This document shows, piece by piece, positions 1-8,305 of a stretch of DNA of 40,449 nt (within the stretch, counting starts at the first letter, position 1; each line of letters begins with the position of its first letter). The notes under the pieces are model-generated. The model did not search any database. It was given only the letters and a program-made list of their open reading frames with translations, and was not told the origin of the DNA. Location of the stretch: assembly GCA_045599965.1 (NCBI GenBank), contig JAZRXA010000054.1, positions 1 through 40,449 on the forward strand, read 5' to 3'. Position numbers and translations under genes: made by a program. The DNA comes from RGIG5612 sp045599965 (GTDB lineage: Bacteria > Bacillota > Clostridia > Lachnospirales > Lachnospiraceae).

Positions 1-360
1 TTAACGGGGTGTTGCTATGGAATTGAGTATCATGGACCACTTGCTATTATGTACAGTGCTGCTCAAATAACTCCAGGTGCTAGCGATGATCTTGCAGATT
101 TTTCTCGCTTCCCTATTCAACCTTTAGAAGCTGTTTGCGAGTTAATAATATTTTTTGTTCTACTTTACTTTTATATGAAAAAAGGTGACGATTTTTCTGT
201 CACCACTACATATCTTTTAATCTACCCTGTTGTAAGATTCTTTGACGAGTTCTTAAGAGGCGATAACATCCGCGGCCTTTGGGGGCCTTTCTCAACAAGC
301 CAGTGGATTAGCCTAGCAATCCTTCTTGTCACAATAATTAATTTTGGTAATTTTACTTAA
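1..360 (+). CDS. lgt: Prolipoprotein diacylglyceryl transferase, 3' end (partial)
   Basis: The reading frame is open from base 1, so the gene begins outside the window and only about 119 C-terminal residues are seen. Lgt is a membrane enzyme that transfers diacylglyceryl from phosphatidylglycerol to the lipobox cysteine of prolipoproteins. The visible part starts with the Lgt hallmark GCCYG, followed by a FPIQPLEA segment equivalent to the RxPTQ(L/P)YE motif, two hydrophobic helices, and the conserved FxDEFLRGD and SQWISL motifs near the C-terminus. The window holds at least two predicted lipoproteins that would be substrates (the fused ABC protein at 3536 and the coiled-coil protein at 7319). 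The last codons run into AT-rich sequence that resembles the adjoining repeat, so the natural C-terminus may be slightly altered. Family assignment is firm. Confidence 0.9.
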   Translation, partial: LTGCCYGIEYHGPLAIMYSAAQITPGASDDLADFSRFPIQPLEAVCELIIFFVLLYFYMKKGDDFSVTTTYLLIYPVVRFFDEFLRGDNIRGLWGPFSTSQWISLAILLVTIINFGNFT

Positions 361-372
361 AAAATATTTAGT

Positions 373-484
373 TTGGGGTACCAATGCCGCCTTTTTCGGT
401 AATTTTATCAAAACATTTTATTTTGGTCTCATATATGGAGCTGGCGTAGCCAGCGAAGTGGCGCCGAAAGGCGACGCAATGGGA
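373..484. repeat. Dispersed structured repeat, copy A
   Basis: About 112 bp that is repeated in the same orientation at 26377-26515. Both copies start with GGGGTACCAATG, share a TCGGTAATTTTATCAAAACA block, and end with GCGACGCAATGGGA. Two small hairpins lie in the 3' part. The first is CTGGC-gta-GCCAG (441-453). The second is CGCC-GAAA-GGCG (462-473), with a GNRA-type loop. In copy B the second stem is CGCT/AGCG, a compensatory change. No protein is supported here; a 73-codon ORF across it is accidental. It could be an insertion-sequence remnant, a MITE or an RNA element. Confidence 0.55.
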
Positions 485-496
485 GATAGGAAGGAA

Positions 497-559
497 CAAT
501 ATCGGCAAAATATAGCGTGTTTTTACATAACAAAAGCTCGATATATTTTGCCGATATTG
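497..559. repeat. 18-bp perfect inverted repeat over the Fic promoter
   Basis: CAATATCGGCAAAATATA at 497-514 is repeated in perfect inverted form at 542-559 with a 27-bp spacer. The right arm fills the space between the candidate -35 (538-543) and -10 (561-566) elements of the downstream Fic remnant, and part of it (CCGATAT) recurs at 571-577. This placement suggests an operator for a dimeric repressor, perhaps the N-terminal HTH part of the Fic protein itself. That role is inference. Confidence 0.5.
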
Positions 560-566
560 TTATAAT
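538..566 (+). promoter_or_regulatory. Candidate promoter of the Fic remnant
   Basis: An extended -10 box, TGTTATAAT (558-566), is perfect at the hexamer. A weak -35, TCGATA, lies 17 bp upstream. It faces the decayed Fic gene that starts at 606 after an AGGAG ribosome-binding site. Confidence 0.5.
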
Positions 567-605
567 TATTCCGATATATGTGCGTTAATCAGGAGAAAAA
601 GATAT

Positions 606-1199
606 ATGCATTATAACAATGTGGCAGAAATAGCTTTGAAATGGAATGTGTCTGAAAGAAGTGTCAGAAATTAATGTTCCACGGGAAAAATTCCGGGGCA
701 ATTCTTGATGGAAAACATGGAAAGTTCCTAGTAGTGCCACTAAGCCTGAACGAAAAAAAGAGCTGGTAAAATATCTACGAATATTCTTGATCGTTTACGA
801 GAAGAAAAAGAATCTGGTGTTACAGGGGGCATTTATCATAAAATTCAGATTGAATTAACATATAACTCTAATTGCATGGAAGGAAGCCAGCTTACACATG
901 ATCAAACAAGATATATTTTTGAAACCAATACGATTGGAATTCAGAATGAAGTTGTAAATGTTGATGATATTGTAGAAACTGTGAATCATTTCAGATGCAT
1001 TGGACTTAAAACTACGAAGCCGTCGATGGTTGCCAAAGAACTTCGTCAATTATTGAAAAACTATAATACATCTAAAAAGAAAACTCTTGAAGAAATTATT
1101 GAATTTCACTATAAGTTTGAAAAGATTCATCCTTTTCAGGATGGGAATGGTCGTATCGGCAGGATCGATTTAAAGTTTATATGGATTATTTCGGATTAA
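606..1199 (+). pseudogene. Decayed Fic-family protein with N-terminal HTH
   Basis: An AGGAG site precedes ATG 606, which opens MHYNNVAEIALKWNVSERSV, a helix-turn-helix-like start, and stops at codon 19. Further segments of one protein follow in shifted frames. The long in-frame part (876-1199) reads through MEGSQLTHDQTRYIFETNTI and ends with the Fic active-site motif HPFQDGNGRIGR. Fic enzymes transfer AMP or related groups to target hydroxyls. Compared with full-length Fic/HTH proteins there are at least three damaging changes in the first 150 bp, an internal deletion of perhaps 50 residues after HFRCI, and loss of everything after the catalytic loop. The promoter and operator upstream look intact, so decay may be recent. 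No activity is expected. Confidence 0.8.
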
Positions 1200-1251
1200 A
1201 GTATTTATGTGATATTATAAGGTATTAGTTGAGACATTAAGGAGGTCATTA

Positions 1252-2370
1252 GTGAAGTTTTTTGAAAAGCTAAAGAAACAAAAATGGTGGTCATTAGCCG
1301 CAGCACTTTGCATTGCTGTGCTTTTGTACTTTGTCCTTCAAAATTTAGGTTGGATATGGAATGCTCTTTCATGGATTTTTAAGGTTGTTTCGCCACTTAT
1401 TGTAGGCGGCATAATTGCTTATATTGTTGATCCACTTGTTCGACTATTTGAAAGAACCGTTTTCAAGAACATGAAGAGACGATCTCTTGCAAGAAATATC
1501 TCGATTGGTATTTCGCTAATACTTATTTTAGCATTTATCGTAGCGTTAATATGGCTCATGATTCCGAGACTAGTTGACGGTGTTAACAGCTTAATTTCCA
1601 ACATGGAAAATTATAGCGTTAGCCTTAAGAATTGGCTTGAGACTATAGGTGGAGGAGTCTTTAAGGACTATGTAGATAAATTCGATTTCCAAAACATGAC
1701 GCAAAGTATTATTGATTTACTTAGGAACATCCTTGATGGCAAGAGCATTATTAATGCAACTTTTAATTTCGGAACAGGGCTTTTCTCATTCTTTATGAGT
1801 TTCATTTTGGCAATTTATTATTTGATTGATAAGAATCGTATCATAAAATATATCAAAAAGTTTTTCCTTTTTGTATTAAAGGAAAAACGTTATGTACCTG
1901 TAATGGCCTTTTCATCAAACTGCAATAAAATTCTTGTTAGGTATATTTGCTTTAGTCTACTTGAAGCATTAGCCGTAGGAATTGCAAATGCAATCTTGAT
2001 GGTGATTTTCGGTATGCCATACGTTGCAATTATTTCGCTAGTAGTTGGCGTAACTAACTTAGCACCTACATTTGGTCCGATTGCAGGATGTATTATTGGT
2101 GGGTTCATTTTGTTAATGGTTAATCCACTTTATCTGTTGATATTTGTTATTTTTACTATTGTTATTCAGAGTATCGACGGATATGTTGTTAAACCAAAAC
2201 TTTTCTCAGGAGCGCTTGGGGTTTCGTCGGTCTTGATCTTAGTCAGCATTATTGTGCTAGGAAAGATTTTTGGCGTCGTTGGCATTCTTCTTGCTATACC
2301 TGCAGCTGCAATAATCCAAAACCTTTATAGACTTATTGTAAAAAATAGAAACGAGAAGAAACTTCAGTAA
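1252..2370 (+). CDS. AI-2E/PerM family transporter
   Basis: A 372-residue polytopic membrane protein of the AI-2E exporter family (PF01594; YtvI, PerM, TqsA relatives). It has hydrophobic helices near the N-terminus, a soluble amphipathic stretch around residues 110-170, and several C-terminal helices. The family signature is visible around residues 268-295 (GVTNLAPTFGPIAGCIIGG). Members have been linked to autoinducer-2 export or Na+(Li+)/H+ antiport, and the substrate cannot be read from sequence. The start is GTG 1252, seven bases after AAGGAGG. It lies 56 bp upstream of the ABC transporter genes on the same strand and may be co-transcribed with them. Confidence 0.88.
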   Translation: MKFFEKLKKQKWWSLAAALCIAVLLYFVLQNLGWIWNALSWIFKVVSPLIVGGIIAYIVDPLVRLFERTVFKNMKRRSLARNISIGISLILILAFIVALIWLMIPRLVDGVNSLISNMENYSVSLKNWLETIGGGVFKDYVDKFDFQNMTQSIIDLLRNILDGKSIINATFNFGTGLFSFFMSFILAIYYLIDKNRIIKYIKKFFLFVLKEKRYVPVMAFSSNCNKILVRYICFSLLEALAVGIANAILMVIFGMPYVAIISLVVGVTNLAPTFGPIAGCIIGGFILLMVNPLYLLIFVIFTIVIQSIDGYVVKPKLFSGALGVSSVLILVSIIVLGKIFGVVGILLAIPAAAIIQNLYRLIVKNRNEKKLQ

Positions 2371-2426
2371 GAAGACGAGGAAAAGTAAAACATGTTCCGC
2401 CGATATTTTCGGTAAAGGAAAAAGCG

Positions 2427-3539
2427 ATGATAGAGTTAAAACACTTAAGAAAAGAATATCCAAATGCTATACCATTACAGGATGTTAATGTCACGATTAA
2501 TGAAGGTGACATCATCTCTGTTATTGGTCCTTCTGGAACAGGCAAGTCTACTCTAATTCGATGCATCAACTTACTTGATAAACCAACTTCTGGAAGCATA
2601 ATAATCAACGGAATAGATATCACTGACAAGGATTGTGATATTCGTGAAGTTCGAAAAAAGATGGGAATGGTATTTCAAAGCTTCAATCTTTTTGGTCACC
2701 AAACGGTAATCGAAAATGTTATGAAAGGGCCGATGGACCTTTTGAAAATGCCGAAGCAAGAAGCCTATGAAAGAGCTGTTGAATTACTTAAAATGGTTGG
2801 CTTAGAAACAAGAGCTTTTAATTATCCTGATATGCTTTCAGGCGGACAAAAGCAACGTGTTGCAATAGCACGCACACTTTCTATGGACCCAGATATCATT
2901 CTTTTTGATGAGCCTACATCAGCACTTGACCCAACTATGATTGGAGAAGTGCAAACGGTTATTCGTAAGCTTGCGCAAATGGGAAAAACGATGATAATCG
3001 TAACTCATGAGATGAAATTTGCTCGTGAAATTTGCAATCGCGTATTTTACATGGACCAAGGTGGCATCTATGAAGACGGCACACCTGAGCAAATTTTTGA
3101 TAATCCGCAAAAAGAGCTTACTCGTCGTTTTGTTCATCAACTTAAAGTCAAAGAAATTCAAATCACACCGGAAGACTTAGACCCACTTCGTCCGTTACAT
3201 GAACTTAATTTATATCTTATTAAAAACGCTGTTCCTGCACAGATGCGCTATCGCATTGAAGCGGTCTTCGAAGAATTGTGCTTACAAGTAATAAAGCCAA
3301 CGCTAAAGCAGCCACAAATTAATTTTGTTTTGGAATACAGCGAAGCAAAAAGGAAAACATCGATAAGCGTGCTTTATAACGGCAAACAATTTGACCCTAG
3401 AAATAGCGAAGACGAGATTGCGCTTTCTATAGTTAAAGCGCATTCAATAATAGAAAATTACGAAAATATCGATGAGCCACCTTATACAAATAGAGTGACA
3501 CTTACAATAGATGGCAATTCTGAAAGGAGCAGTTTATGA
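2427..3539 (+). CDS. Amino-acid ABC transporter ATPase with extra C-terminal domain
   Basis: Residues 1-240 are a GlnQ-type polar amino-acid ABC ATPase: Walker A GPSGTGKST (34-42), Q-loop VFQSFNLF (82-89), signature LSGGQKQR (137-144), Walker B with catalytic glutamate IILFDEPTSALDP (157-169) and H-loop VTHE. GlnQ proteins usually end near residue 240-250. This one continues for about 125 residues. The extension has the look of an RsbW/GHKL-type ATPase fold: a helix with FEELCLQVI, a beta hairpin, YNGKQFDP in the place of a DxGxGF box, and a terminal NRVTLTI strand. That assignment is inference, and its ATP-binding residues seem degenerate. The stop overlaps the start of the next gene by 4 nt (ATGA), so coupling with the fused binding protein-permease at 3536 is likely. 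Confidence 0.9.
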   Translation: MIELKHLRKEYPNAIPLQDVNVTINEGDIISVIGPSGTGKSTLIRCINLLDKPTSGSIIINGIDITDKDCDIREVRKKMGMVFQSFNLFGHQTVIENVMKGPMDLLKMPKQEAYERAVELLKMVGLETRAFNYPDMLSGGQKQRVAIARTLSMDPDIILFDEPTSALDPTMIGEVQTVIRKLAQMGKTMIIVTHEMKFAREICNRVFYMDQGGIYEDGTPEQIFDNPQKELTRRFVHQLKVKEIQITPEDLDPLRPLHELNLYLIKNAVPAQMRYRIEAVFEELCLQVIKPTLKQPQINFVLEYSEAKRKTSISVLYNGKQFDPRNSEDEIALSIVKAHSIIENYENIDEPPYTNRVTLTIDGNSERSSL

Positions 3540-6523
3540 AAAATATCAAAAAACCTGCTCTAATATTGATTCTTATAGTTGCATTTATATTGCCACTTTT
3601 AGCAGGATGTGCGAATACGAAAAATAAAAAAGGCGACACAGAAGATTTTGCTGGAAAAAAGATGGGTGTTGTAACTGGAACAATATTTGAAAAGATGGCA
3701 AAAGAACATTATCCAGAGGCAGAAATTTGTTACTACAACAACGATGCAGATATAGCCGAAGCCCTAGAAAAAGGAAAAATAGACGCATATATGCTTGATG
3801 AACCAGTTGGACGATTGCTGATAAGGGAATATCCTGACCAGGGAATTTATACAATGGTTGAAGAATCATCATACGCTTTTGCTTTTGCAAAAGATAATGC
3901 GCAATCCGACATGCTTCGAAAACAAATAAATAGTTTCATTGAAAAATCAAAACAAAACGGTGTTATGCAAGAACTTGATGATATATGGTTTGGCATAGAT
4001 GAATCGAAAAAAGTCGTAGATTATAGTAAATTAACAGGAGAAAATGGAACAATACGTCTTGCAACATCAACAGACGTGGGAGCACCTTTCACATACATTA
4101 AGGATGGAAATTTTGTTGGATATGAAGTAGATGTTCTTGTTCGATTTTGTGAAGAGTATGGATATGATTTAGTAATATCAAATTATAATTTTTCAGCCTT
4201 AATAACGGCGGTAGGAAGCGGAAAAGACGATATTGCTGCGTGCGCTCTTGCAATTTCGGAAGAAAGAAAGGAATCGGTAAACTTCTCAACTCCTAGTTAT
4301 TCTGGCGGAGTAGTTGTAATAACAAAAGGGGTTACAAACACGCAAAAAAAAGAAGACTTTGCAGGAAAAAATGTTGGTGTTGTAGCTGGAAGTATGTTTG
4401 AAAGTACGACAAAAGAGCTATTCCCTAAAGCAAACATTATGACCTATAGTAGCAACAATGACATGATAGCAGCGTTAAATAGCGGAGCATTAGATGCTTA
4501 TATGATAGATGAACCAATAGGTCGATTAATAGTTCAAACGACTGCAGATCAATATCTTTCGGACGTATTAGAGGAAGAATCATATGCGTTTGCTTTTCAA
4601 AAAAATAGTGAGAAAAGTACAAGGCTTAGGCAAGAACTTGACAGCTTTATTATAGAACTTCAAAGAAATGGTACCCTAAAAGAAATAGATAATATATGGT
4701 TTGGTGCTGATGAATCATTAAAAACAATTCCTTATGATAAACTTGCAGGTAAAAATGGAACAATAAGATATGCAACATCAACAAGCGTTGGCGAGCCGTT
4801 TGCGTATCTTAAAGATGGAGTATTAGTAGGATACGAGGTTGATATCCTTACGCGTTTTTGTATAGAAAAAGGATATGATTTAGAAGTTACAGATTATAAT
4901 TTTTCATCGCTTTTACCAGCAGTTATTAGAGGCAAAGAAGATATTGCGGGATGCGCTATTGCAATAACAGATCAGAGAAAAGAAGAAGTAGATTTTTCTT
5001 TAGCTGACTACGAGGGAGGAATTGTTGCCGTTACAAAAACTCCACCAAAATTTAATTTAGATAGTTTTTCTGGAAAAAAGATTGGAATTCCAACAGCTTC
5101 AGTTTTTGATGAGGTACTTCTTAAGAAAGTCCCAGAGGCACAGCCGGTATATATTAATGCTTATGCAGATCTTTCAGTAGCGTTAGATAGTGGCAAGATT
5201 GATGCATATGTTGCTGACCAGCCAGTAGCGCGTCTTATGAGTTCTAAATATCCGAGCCAGGAAATTGCTGTTCAATTAGAGAGCGCTTCATATGGATTTA
5301 TGTTTACTAAAGATGAAGAACATGAAAAAGTATATAATGAATTTAATGAATTTATAGCTAAATGTTGGGAAGACGGAACAATCGAGCAAGTTGATGAAAT
5401 TTGGTTTGGAAATGATAAAGCTAGGCAAAAAGTAGATATCTCCAATTTGACTGCAGAAAACGGAGTACTCGAGATGGCAGTTTCGAGTGACGTAGGTGCG
5501 CCTTTTGCTTATATTCAGGATGGACAGCTGGTTGGATATGATGTGGATTTAGCAGCGCGTTTCTGCCGTGAATACGGTTATGGACTCAATGTTTCTGACT
5601 ATAATATAGCAGGAGTTTTAGCGGCAACATCTACGGGCAAAGCGGACATGGCAGCGTCGTCTATTAACATTACTCCAGAAAGAATGGAAACAGCTTTGAT
5701 GTCCAGTCCTAATTATATAGGTGGAGTTGTAGTTGTAACAAATGAAAAGCAAGTTAATGCAAAACAAACAACAATTTTTGAATCCTTAAAAGAAAGCTTT
5801 GAACGCACATTTATTCGCGAAGATCGTTGGAAACTATTTGTAAACGGACTCGGTACAACATTTTTAATTGCGATAGTAAGTATGATTTTAGGATCTTTAG
5901 GAGGCTTTGGAGTTTATCTTATTATTCGAAAGAAAAACAAAGTCTTCAACGGCTTTTGGGCAGTTTTTGAAAGCGTTATGGGTAGAACACCAGTCGTAGT
6001 AATATTAATGATTCTTTATTATGTAATATTCAAACAAACTAACTTTAATGGAGCAGTTGTATCGATTATAGGCTTTGCTTTGTTGTTTATTTGCACGGTT
6101 GCAAATCTTTTGAAAATGGGCGCAGGCGCAGTTGACTTCGGACAAGAAGAAGCGGCTCTCGCTATGGGATATTCTGAACGCGAAACTTATTTTAAAATCG
6201 TGTTCCCGCAGTCCATTAAGCATTTTCTTCCTGCATATAAAACTGAAGTTATAAGTCTTGTTAAAGCCACAGCTATTGTAGGTTATATCGCAGTACAAGA
6301 TTTAACAAAGGTCGGAGATTTAATTCGTTCGCGTACATACGAGGCCTTTTTCCCATTGATTGCAACAGCAATTATATATTATGCATTAACATGGTTATTC
6401 ACATGGATTATTAGAAGAATCAATATAAAGGTTGAGCCTCGTAATCGTAGCAAAAAGAAAATACTTAAAGGTGTAGACACGAGTGTTAATATAGAAGAAA
6501 CAATAGAACTTGAAAGCAAATAA
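3536..6523 (+). CDS. Lipoprotein fusing three tandem amino-acid-binding units to an ABC permease
   Basis: A 995-residue protein. A lipoprotein signal with lipobox LAGC puts Cys25 at the membrane. Residues 38-737 hold three units with an exact 236-residue period (38, 274, 510). Each unit runs second lobe first: SBP_bac_3 C-lobe (starting FAGKKMGVV, ending IWFG), a short linker, then N-lobe (NGTIRLATSTDVGAPF and equivalents). Read by domain this gives an orphan C-lobe (38-155), two complete solute-binding domains (about 170-393 and 406-625) and an orphan N-lobe (642-737). Residues about 765-960 are a polar amino-acid permease (BPD_transp_1) with the EAA loop (EEAALAMGYSERETYFKIVFPQ region, 871-892). 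The partner ATPase is directly upstream with a 4-nt overlap. Solute is unknown. Fused binding domain-permeases exist (GlnPQ type), but this lobe order is unusual. Confidence 0.9.
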   Translation: MKNIKKPALILILIVAFILPLLAGCANTKNKKGDTEDFAGKKMGVVTGTIFEKMAKEHYPEAEICYYNNDADIAEALEKGKIDAYMLDEPVGRLLIREYPDQGIYTMVEESSYAFAFAKDNAQSDMLRKQINSFIEKSKQNGVMQELDDIWFGIDESKKVVDYSKLTGENGTIRLATSTDVGAPFTYIKDGNFVGYEVDVLVRFCEEYGYDLVISNYNFSALITAVGSGKDDIAACALAISEERKESVNFSTPSYSGGVVVITKGVTNTQKKEDFAGKNVGVVAGSMFESTTKELFPKANIMTYSSNNDMIAALNSGALDAYMIDEPIGRLIVQTTADQYLSDVLEEESYAFAFQKNSEKSTRLRQELDSFIIELQRNGTLKEIDNIWFGADESLKTIPYDKLAGKNGTIRYATSTSVGEPFAYLKDGVLVGYEVDILTRFCIEKGYDLEVTDYNFSSLLPAVIRGKEDIAGCAIAITDQRKEEVDFSLADYEGGIVAVTKTPPKFNLDSFSGKKIGIPTASVFDEVLLKKVPEAQPVYINAYADLSVALDSGKIDAYVADQPVARLMSSKYPSQEIAVQLESASYGFMFTKDEEHEKVYNEFNEFIAKCWEDGTIEQVDEIWFGNDKARQKVDISNLTAENGVLEMAVSSDVGAPFAYIQDGQLVGYDVDLAARFCREYGYGLNVSDYNIAGVLAATSTGKADMAASSINITPERMETALMSSPNYIGGVVVVTNEKQVNAKQTTIFESLKESFERTFIREDRWKLFVNGLGTTFLIAIVSMILGSLGGFGVYLIIRKKNKVFNGFWAVFESVMGRTPVVVILMILYYVIFKQTNFNGAVVSIIGFALLFICTVANLLKMGAGAVDFGQEEAALAMGYSERETYFKIVFPQSIKHFLPAYKTEVISLVKATAIVGYIAVQDLTKVGDLIRSRTYEAFFPLIATAIIYYALTWLFTWIIRRINIKVEPRNRSKKKILKGVDTSVNIEETIELESK

Positions 6524-6525
6524 CT

Positions 6526-7245
6526 ATGAAACGTAAAAGAATAAATAAAAAATTATTAACAGTTGTTATTATTGCGGCGGCACTATTTATTGCAATTATA
6601 GTGTTGATAGTTGTTTTGGCAACGAGACCAAGACCAAAGCCAGAGGAAAAGAAAGAACAAGAGCCAGTTATAGAAGAAGAAATTCCTGAAGAACCTACAG
6701 GGCCTGTAATAGAGGTAATTGATGGCATAACCTATGCGAATGGAGTTATGATTGTTAATAAGAAATATGGTTTGCCAGAGGATTATAGTCCAGGTGAAGA
6801 TCCAGAAGCGATTGCGGCGCTTAGAGAACTAATTGCTGCTGCCCAAGCAGAGGGGTTAGATATTGGAAATGAGTATAGTGGCTATAGAAGTTATAGTAGG
6901 CAGTCGGAGTTGTATTGGACCTATGTAGAACGAGATGGACAAGCTGAAGCCGACACATATAGCGCACGCCCAGGCTTTTCCGAGCACCAAACTGGACTGG
7001 CATACGACTTGAAAAATTGGGATGGTTCATTAGTTGAAACCGAGCCAGAAGCTTTATGGATTGCACAAAATGCACACAGGTTTGGGTTTATAGTTAGATA
7101 CAAAGCTGAAAAACAAAGCATTACAGGATATGTCGACGAGACATGGCACATAAGATACGTTGGAAGCATCGCAACAGACATATATAATTCGGGCTTATGC
7201 TTGGAGGAATATTTAGGCGTTGAAGGCGGAGATTATATAGAATAG
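6526..7245 (+). CDS. VanY-type D-Ala-D-Ala carboxypeptidase (M15B)
   Basis: A 239-residue membrane-anchored peptidase. One N-terminal transmembrane segment (about residues 10-30) is followed by a Pro/Glu-rich spacer and a D-alanyl-D-alanine carboxypeptidase domain. Zinc-binding and catalytic motifs are visible: SEHQTGLAYD (about 152-161, the SxHxxGxAxD motif) and ETWHIRYVG (about 205-213, the ExxWH motif). The enzyme would trim the terminal D-Ala of peptidoglycan stem peptides outside the cell. It starts 2 bp after the ABC permease gene with only a weak ribosome-binding site, so it is probably translated as part of that operon. No vancomycin-resistance genes (vanHAX or vanS/R) are near, so a resistance role is not indicated. 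Confidence 0.9.
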   Translation: MKRKRINKKLLTVVIIAAALFIAIIVLIVVLATRPRPKPEEKKEQEPVIEEEIPEEPTGPVIEVIDGITYANGVMIVNKKYGLPEDYSPGEDPEAIAALRELIAAAQAEGLDIGNEYSGYRSYSRQSELYWTYVERDGQAEADTYSARPGFSEHQTGLAYDLKNWDGSLVETEPEALWIAQNAHRFGFIVRYKAEKQSITGYVDETWHIRYVGSIATDIYNSGLCLEEYLGVEGGDYIE

Positions 7246-7260
7246 ATATAAACTATATTT

Positions 7261-7291
7261 TTGTTTGGTATTTGGGAAATTATGATATAAT
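7261..7291 (+). promoter_or_regulatory. Extended -10 promoter before the coiled-coil lipoprotein gene
   Basis: TGATATAAT (7283-7291) is a perfect extended -10. TTGTTT at 7261 is a poor -35 with a 19-bp spacer. Predicted transcription start is near 7298, giving a leader of about 20 nt that includes the GGAGG site. Confidence 0.6.
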
Positions 7292-7318
7292 GTTCTTATA
7301 AATATAGTGGAGGAAACT

Positions 7319-8218
7319 ATGAAAAGAATTTTAGCAATTGTTTTATGTTTGGTACTTTCCTTAGGATGCCTAGTAGGCTGCAAATGGAAAGAAGAGGAAA
7401 AAACTGAAGCAAACCAAGAAATTTTTGGAATTAACGAAAAAGGCGATACCGTTCCACTTGCTGAAACTGAAGTTGTTAAGGAAATTAATATTAAGATTCA
7501 GAATTTAGCAAATGAGGTTGGCTCTTCTAGATATGACGAAGAGAAAGTTTCTGGAAGCATCTCAGGTCTTAAGAGCGATGTAAAATCATTAAGAGGAAAA
7601 GATAAAGAGTTTGAAGGTGAGTTTGGAGTAATTAAGGGCGATCTTGATGCAGTTAATAAAGGACTTAATGGACTAAAAGAGAACGTTGAAGACCTTCAAA
7701 TTAATGATGAAGAACTTGAAGAAACTGATATTAAATTGGGCAGAGCTATAGGAGATATTTGGAGAGCACTTCCAGGCATTATCTCTAAATTTATTAACGA
7801 CTTTTACTCAAAGAAAATTAAGCCTGAATTAACAACACTTAAATTTAAGGTTATGGGCATCGAAAAATATCTTGGTATTTTAACAAATAGACTTGCTGAT
7901 GATGAAAAGGATATAGAACAAAATACAGCGGATATTGCAGAAAATAGAAGAGATATTGAGGCTAATAAGGGTAATATTTCTGCTAACACAACAAATGCTG
8001 AAACACTAAGACAAAGTATTTTGTATCTTGACGGAGTGCTCAGCGCTCACAGTTATTATATAACCGATAATTCTAATAGAATTACAAATCTTGAAGGCAA
8101 AGTTAAAACCTTAGAAGACAGTGATTTCCAAAGTAAAATTACAACTTTGCAAGGACAGATTAATGAATTAGAAATCAAAGTAAATGGAATTATTGGTGGA
8201 GAAGATAATGATAATTGA
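7319..8218 (+). CDS. Coiled-coil lipoprotein, function unknown
   Basis: The start is placed at ATG 7319, seven bases after GGAGG; a GTG 12 nt upstream overlaps the ribosome-binding site. The 299-residue product has a lipoprotein signal with lipobox LVGC (Cys about residue 17-18). Most of the rest is predicted long amphipathic helix and coiled coil, with repeated phrases of the type NTADIAENRRDIEANKGNIS. Such fibrous lipoproteins are exposed on the outer face of the membrane and often act as spacers or partners of wall enzymes. No enzymatic domain is seen. It has its own extended -10 promoter and is followed by a strong terminator at 8265, so it is monocistronic. Confidence 0.8.
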   Translation: MKRILAIVLCLVLSLGCLVGCKWKEEEKTEANQEIFGINEKGDTVPLAETEVVKEINIKIQNLANEVGSSRYDEEKVSGSISGLKSDVKSLRGKDKEFEGEFGVIKGDLDAVNKGLNGLKENVEDLQINDEELEETDIKLGRAIGDIWRALPGIISKFINDFYSKKIKPELTTLKFKVMGIEKYLGILTNRLADDEKDIEQNTADIAENRRDIEANKGNISANTTNAETLRQSILYLDGVLSAHSYYITDNSNRITNLEGKVKTLEDSDFQSKITTLQGQINELEIKVNGIIGGEDNDN

Positions 8219-8264
8219 GAAATTGACTAGTAAGTTATAGTTTTCTACAATATGTAAAAAAATT

Positions 8265-8290
8265 AAAAGAAACCCTTCGGGGTTTCTTTT
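8265..8290 (+). terminator. Rho-independent terminator
   Basis: Perfect 11-bp stem, AAAAGAAACCC / GGGTTTCTTTT, closed by a TTCG tetraloop. It ends the lipoprotein gene. The T-rich right arm is directly followed by the hypB ribosome-binding site. Confidence 0.85.
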
Positions 8291-8305
8291 GGAAAAGGAA
8301 ACAAT

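Noticed and set aside
344..565. 73-codon ORF after lgt
   Set aside because: It covers a dispersed repeat and an inverted repeat, begins inside lgt and has no ribosome-binding site.
6526..7245. VanY-like gene as part of a vancomycin-resistance cluster
   Set aside because: No vanHAX ligase genes or VanR/VanS regulators are present. M15B carboxypeptidases are common housekeeping wall enzymes.
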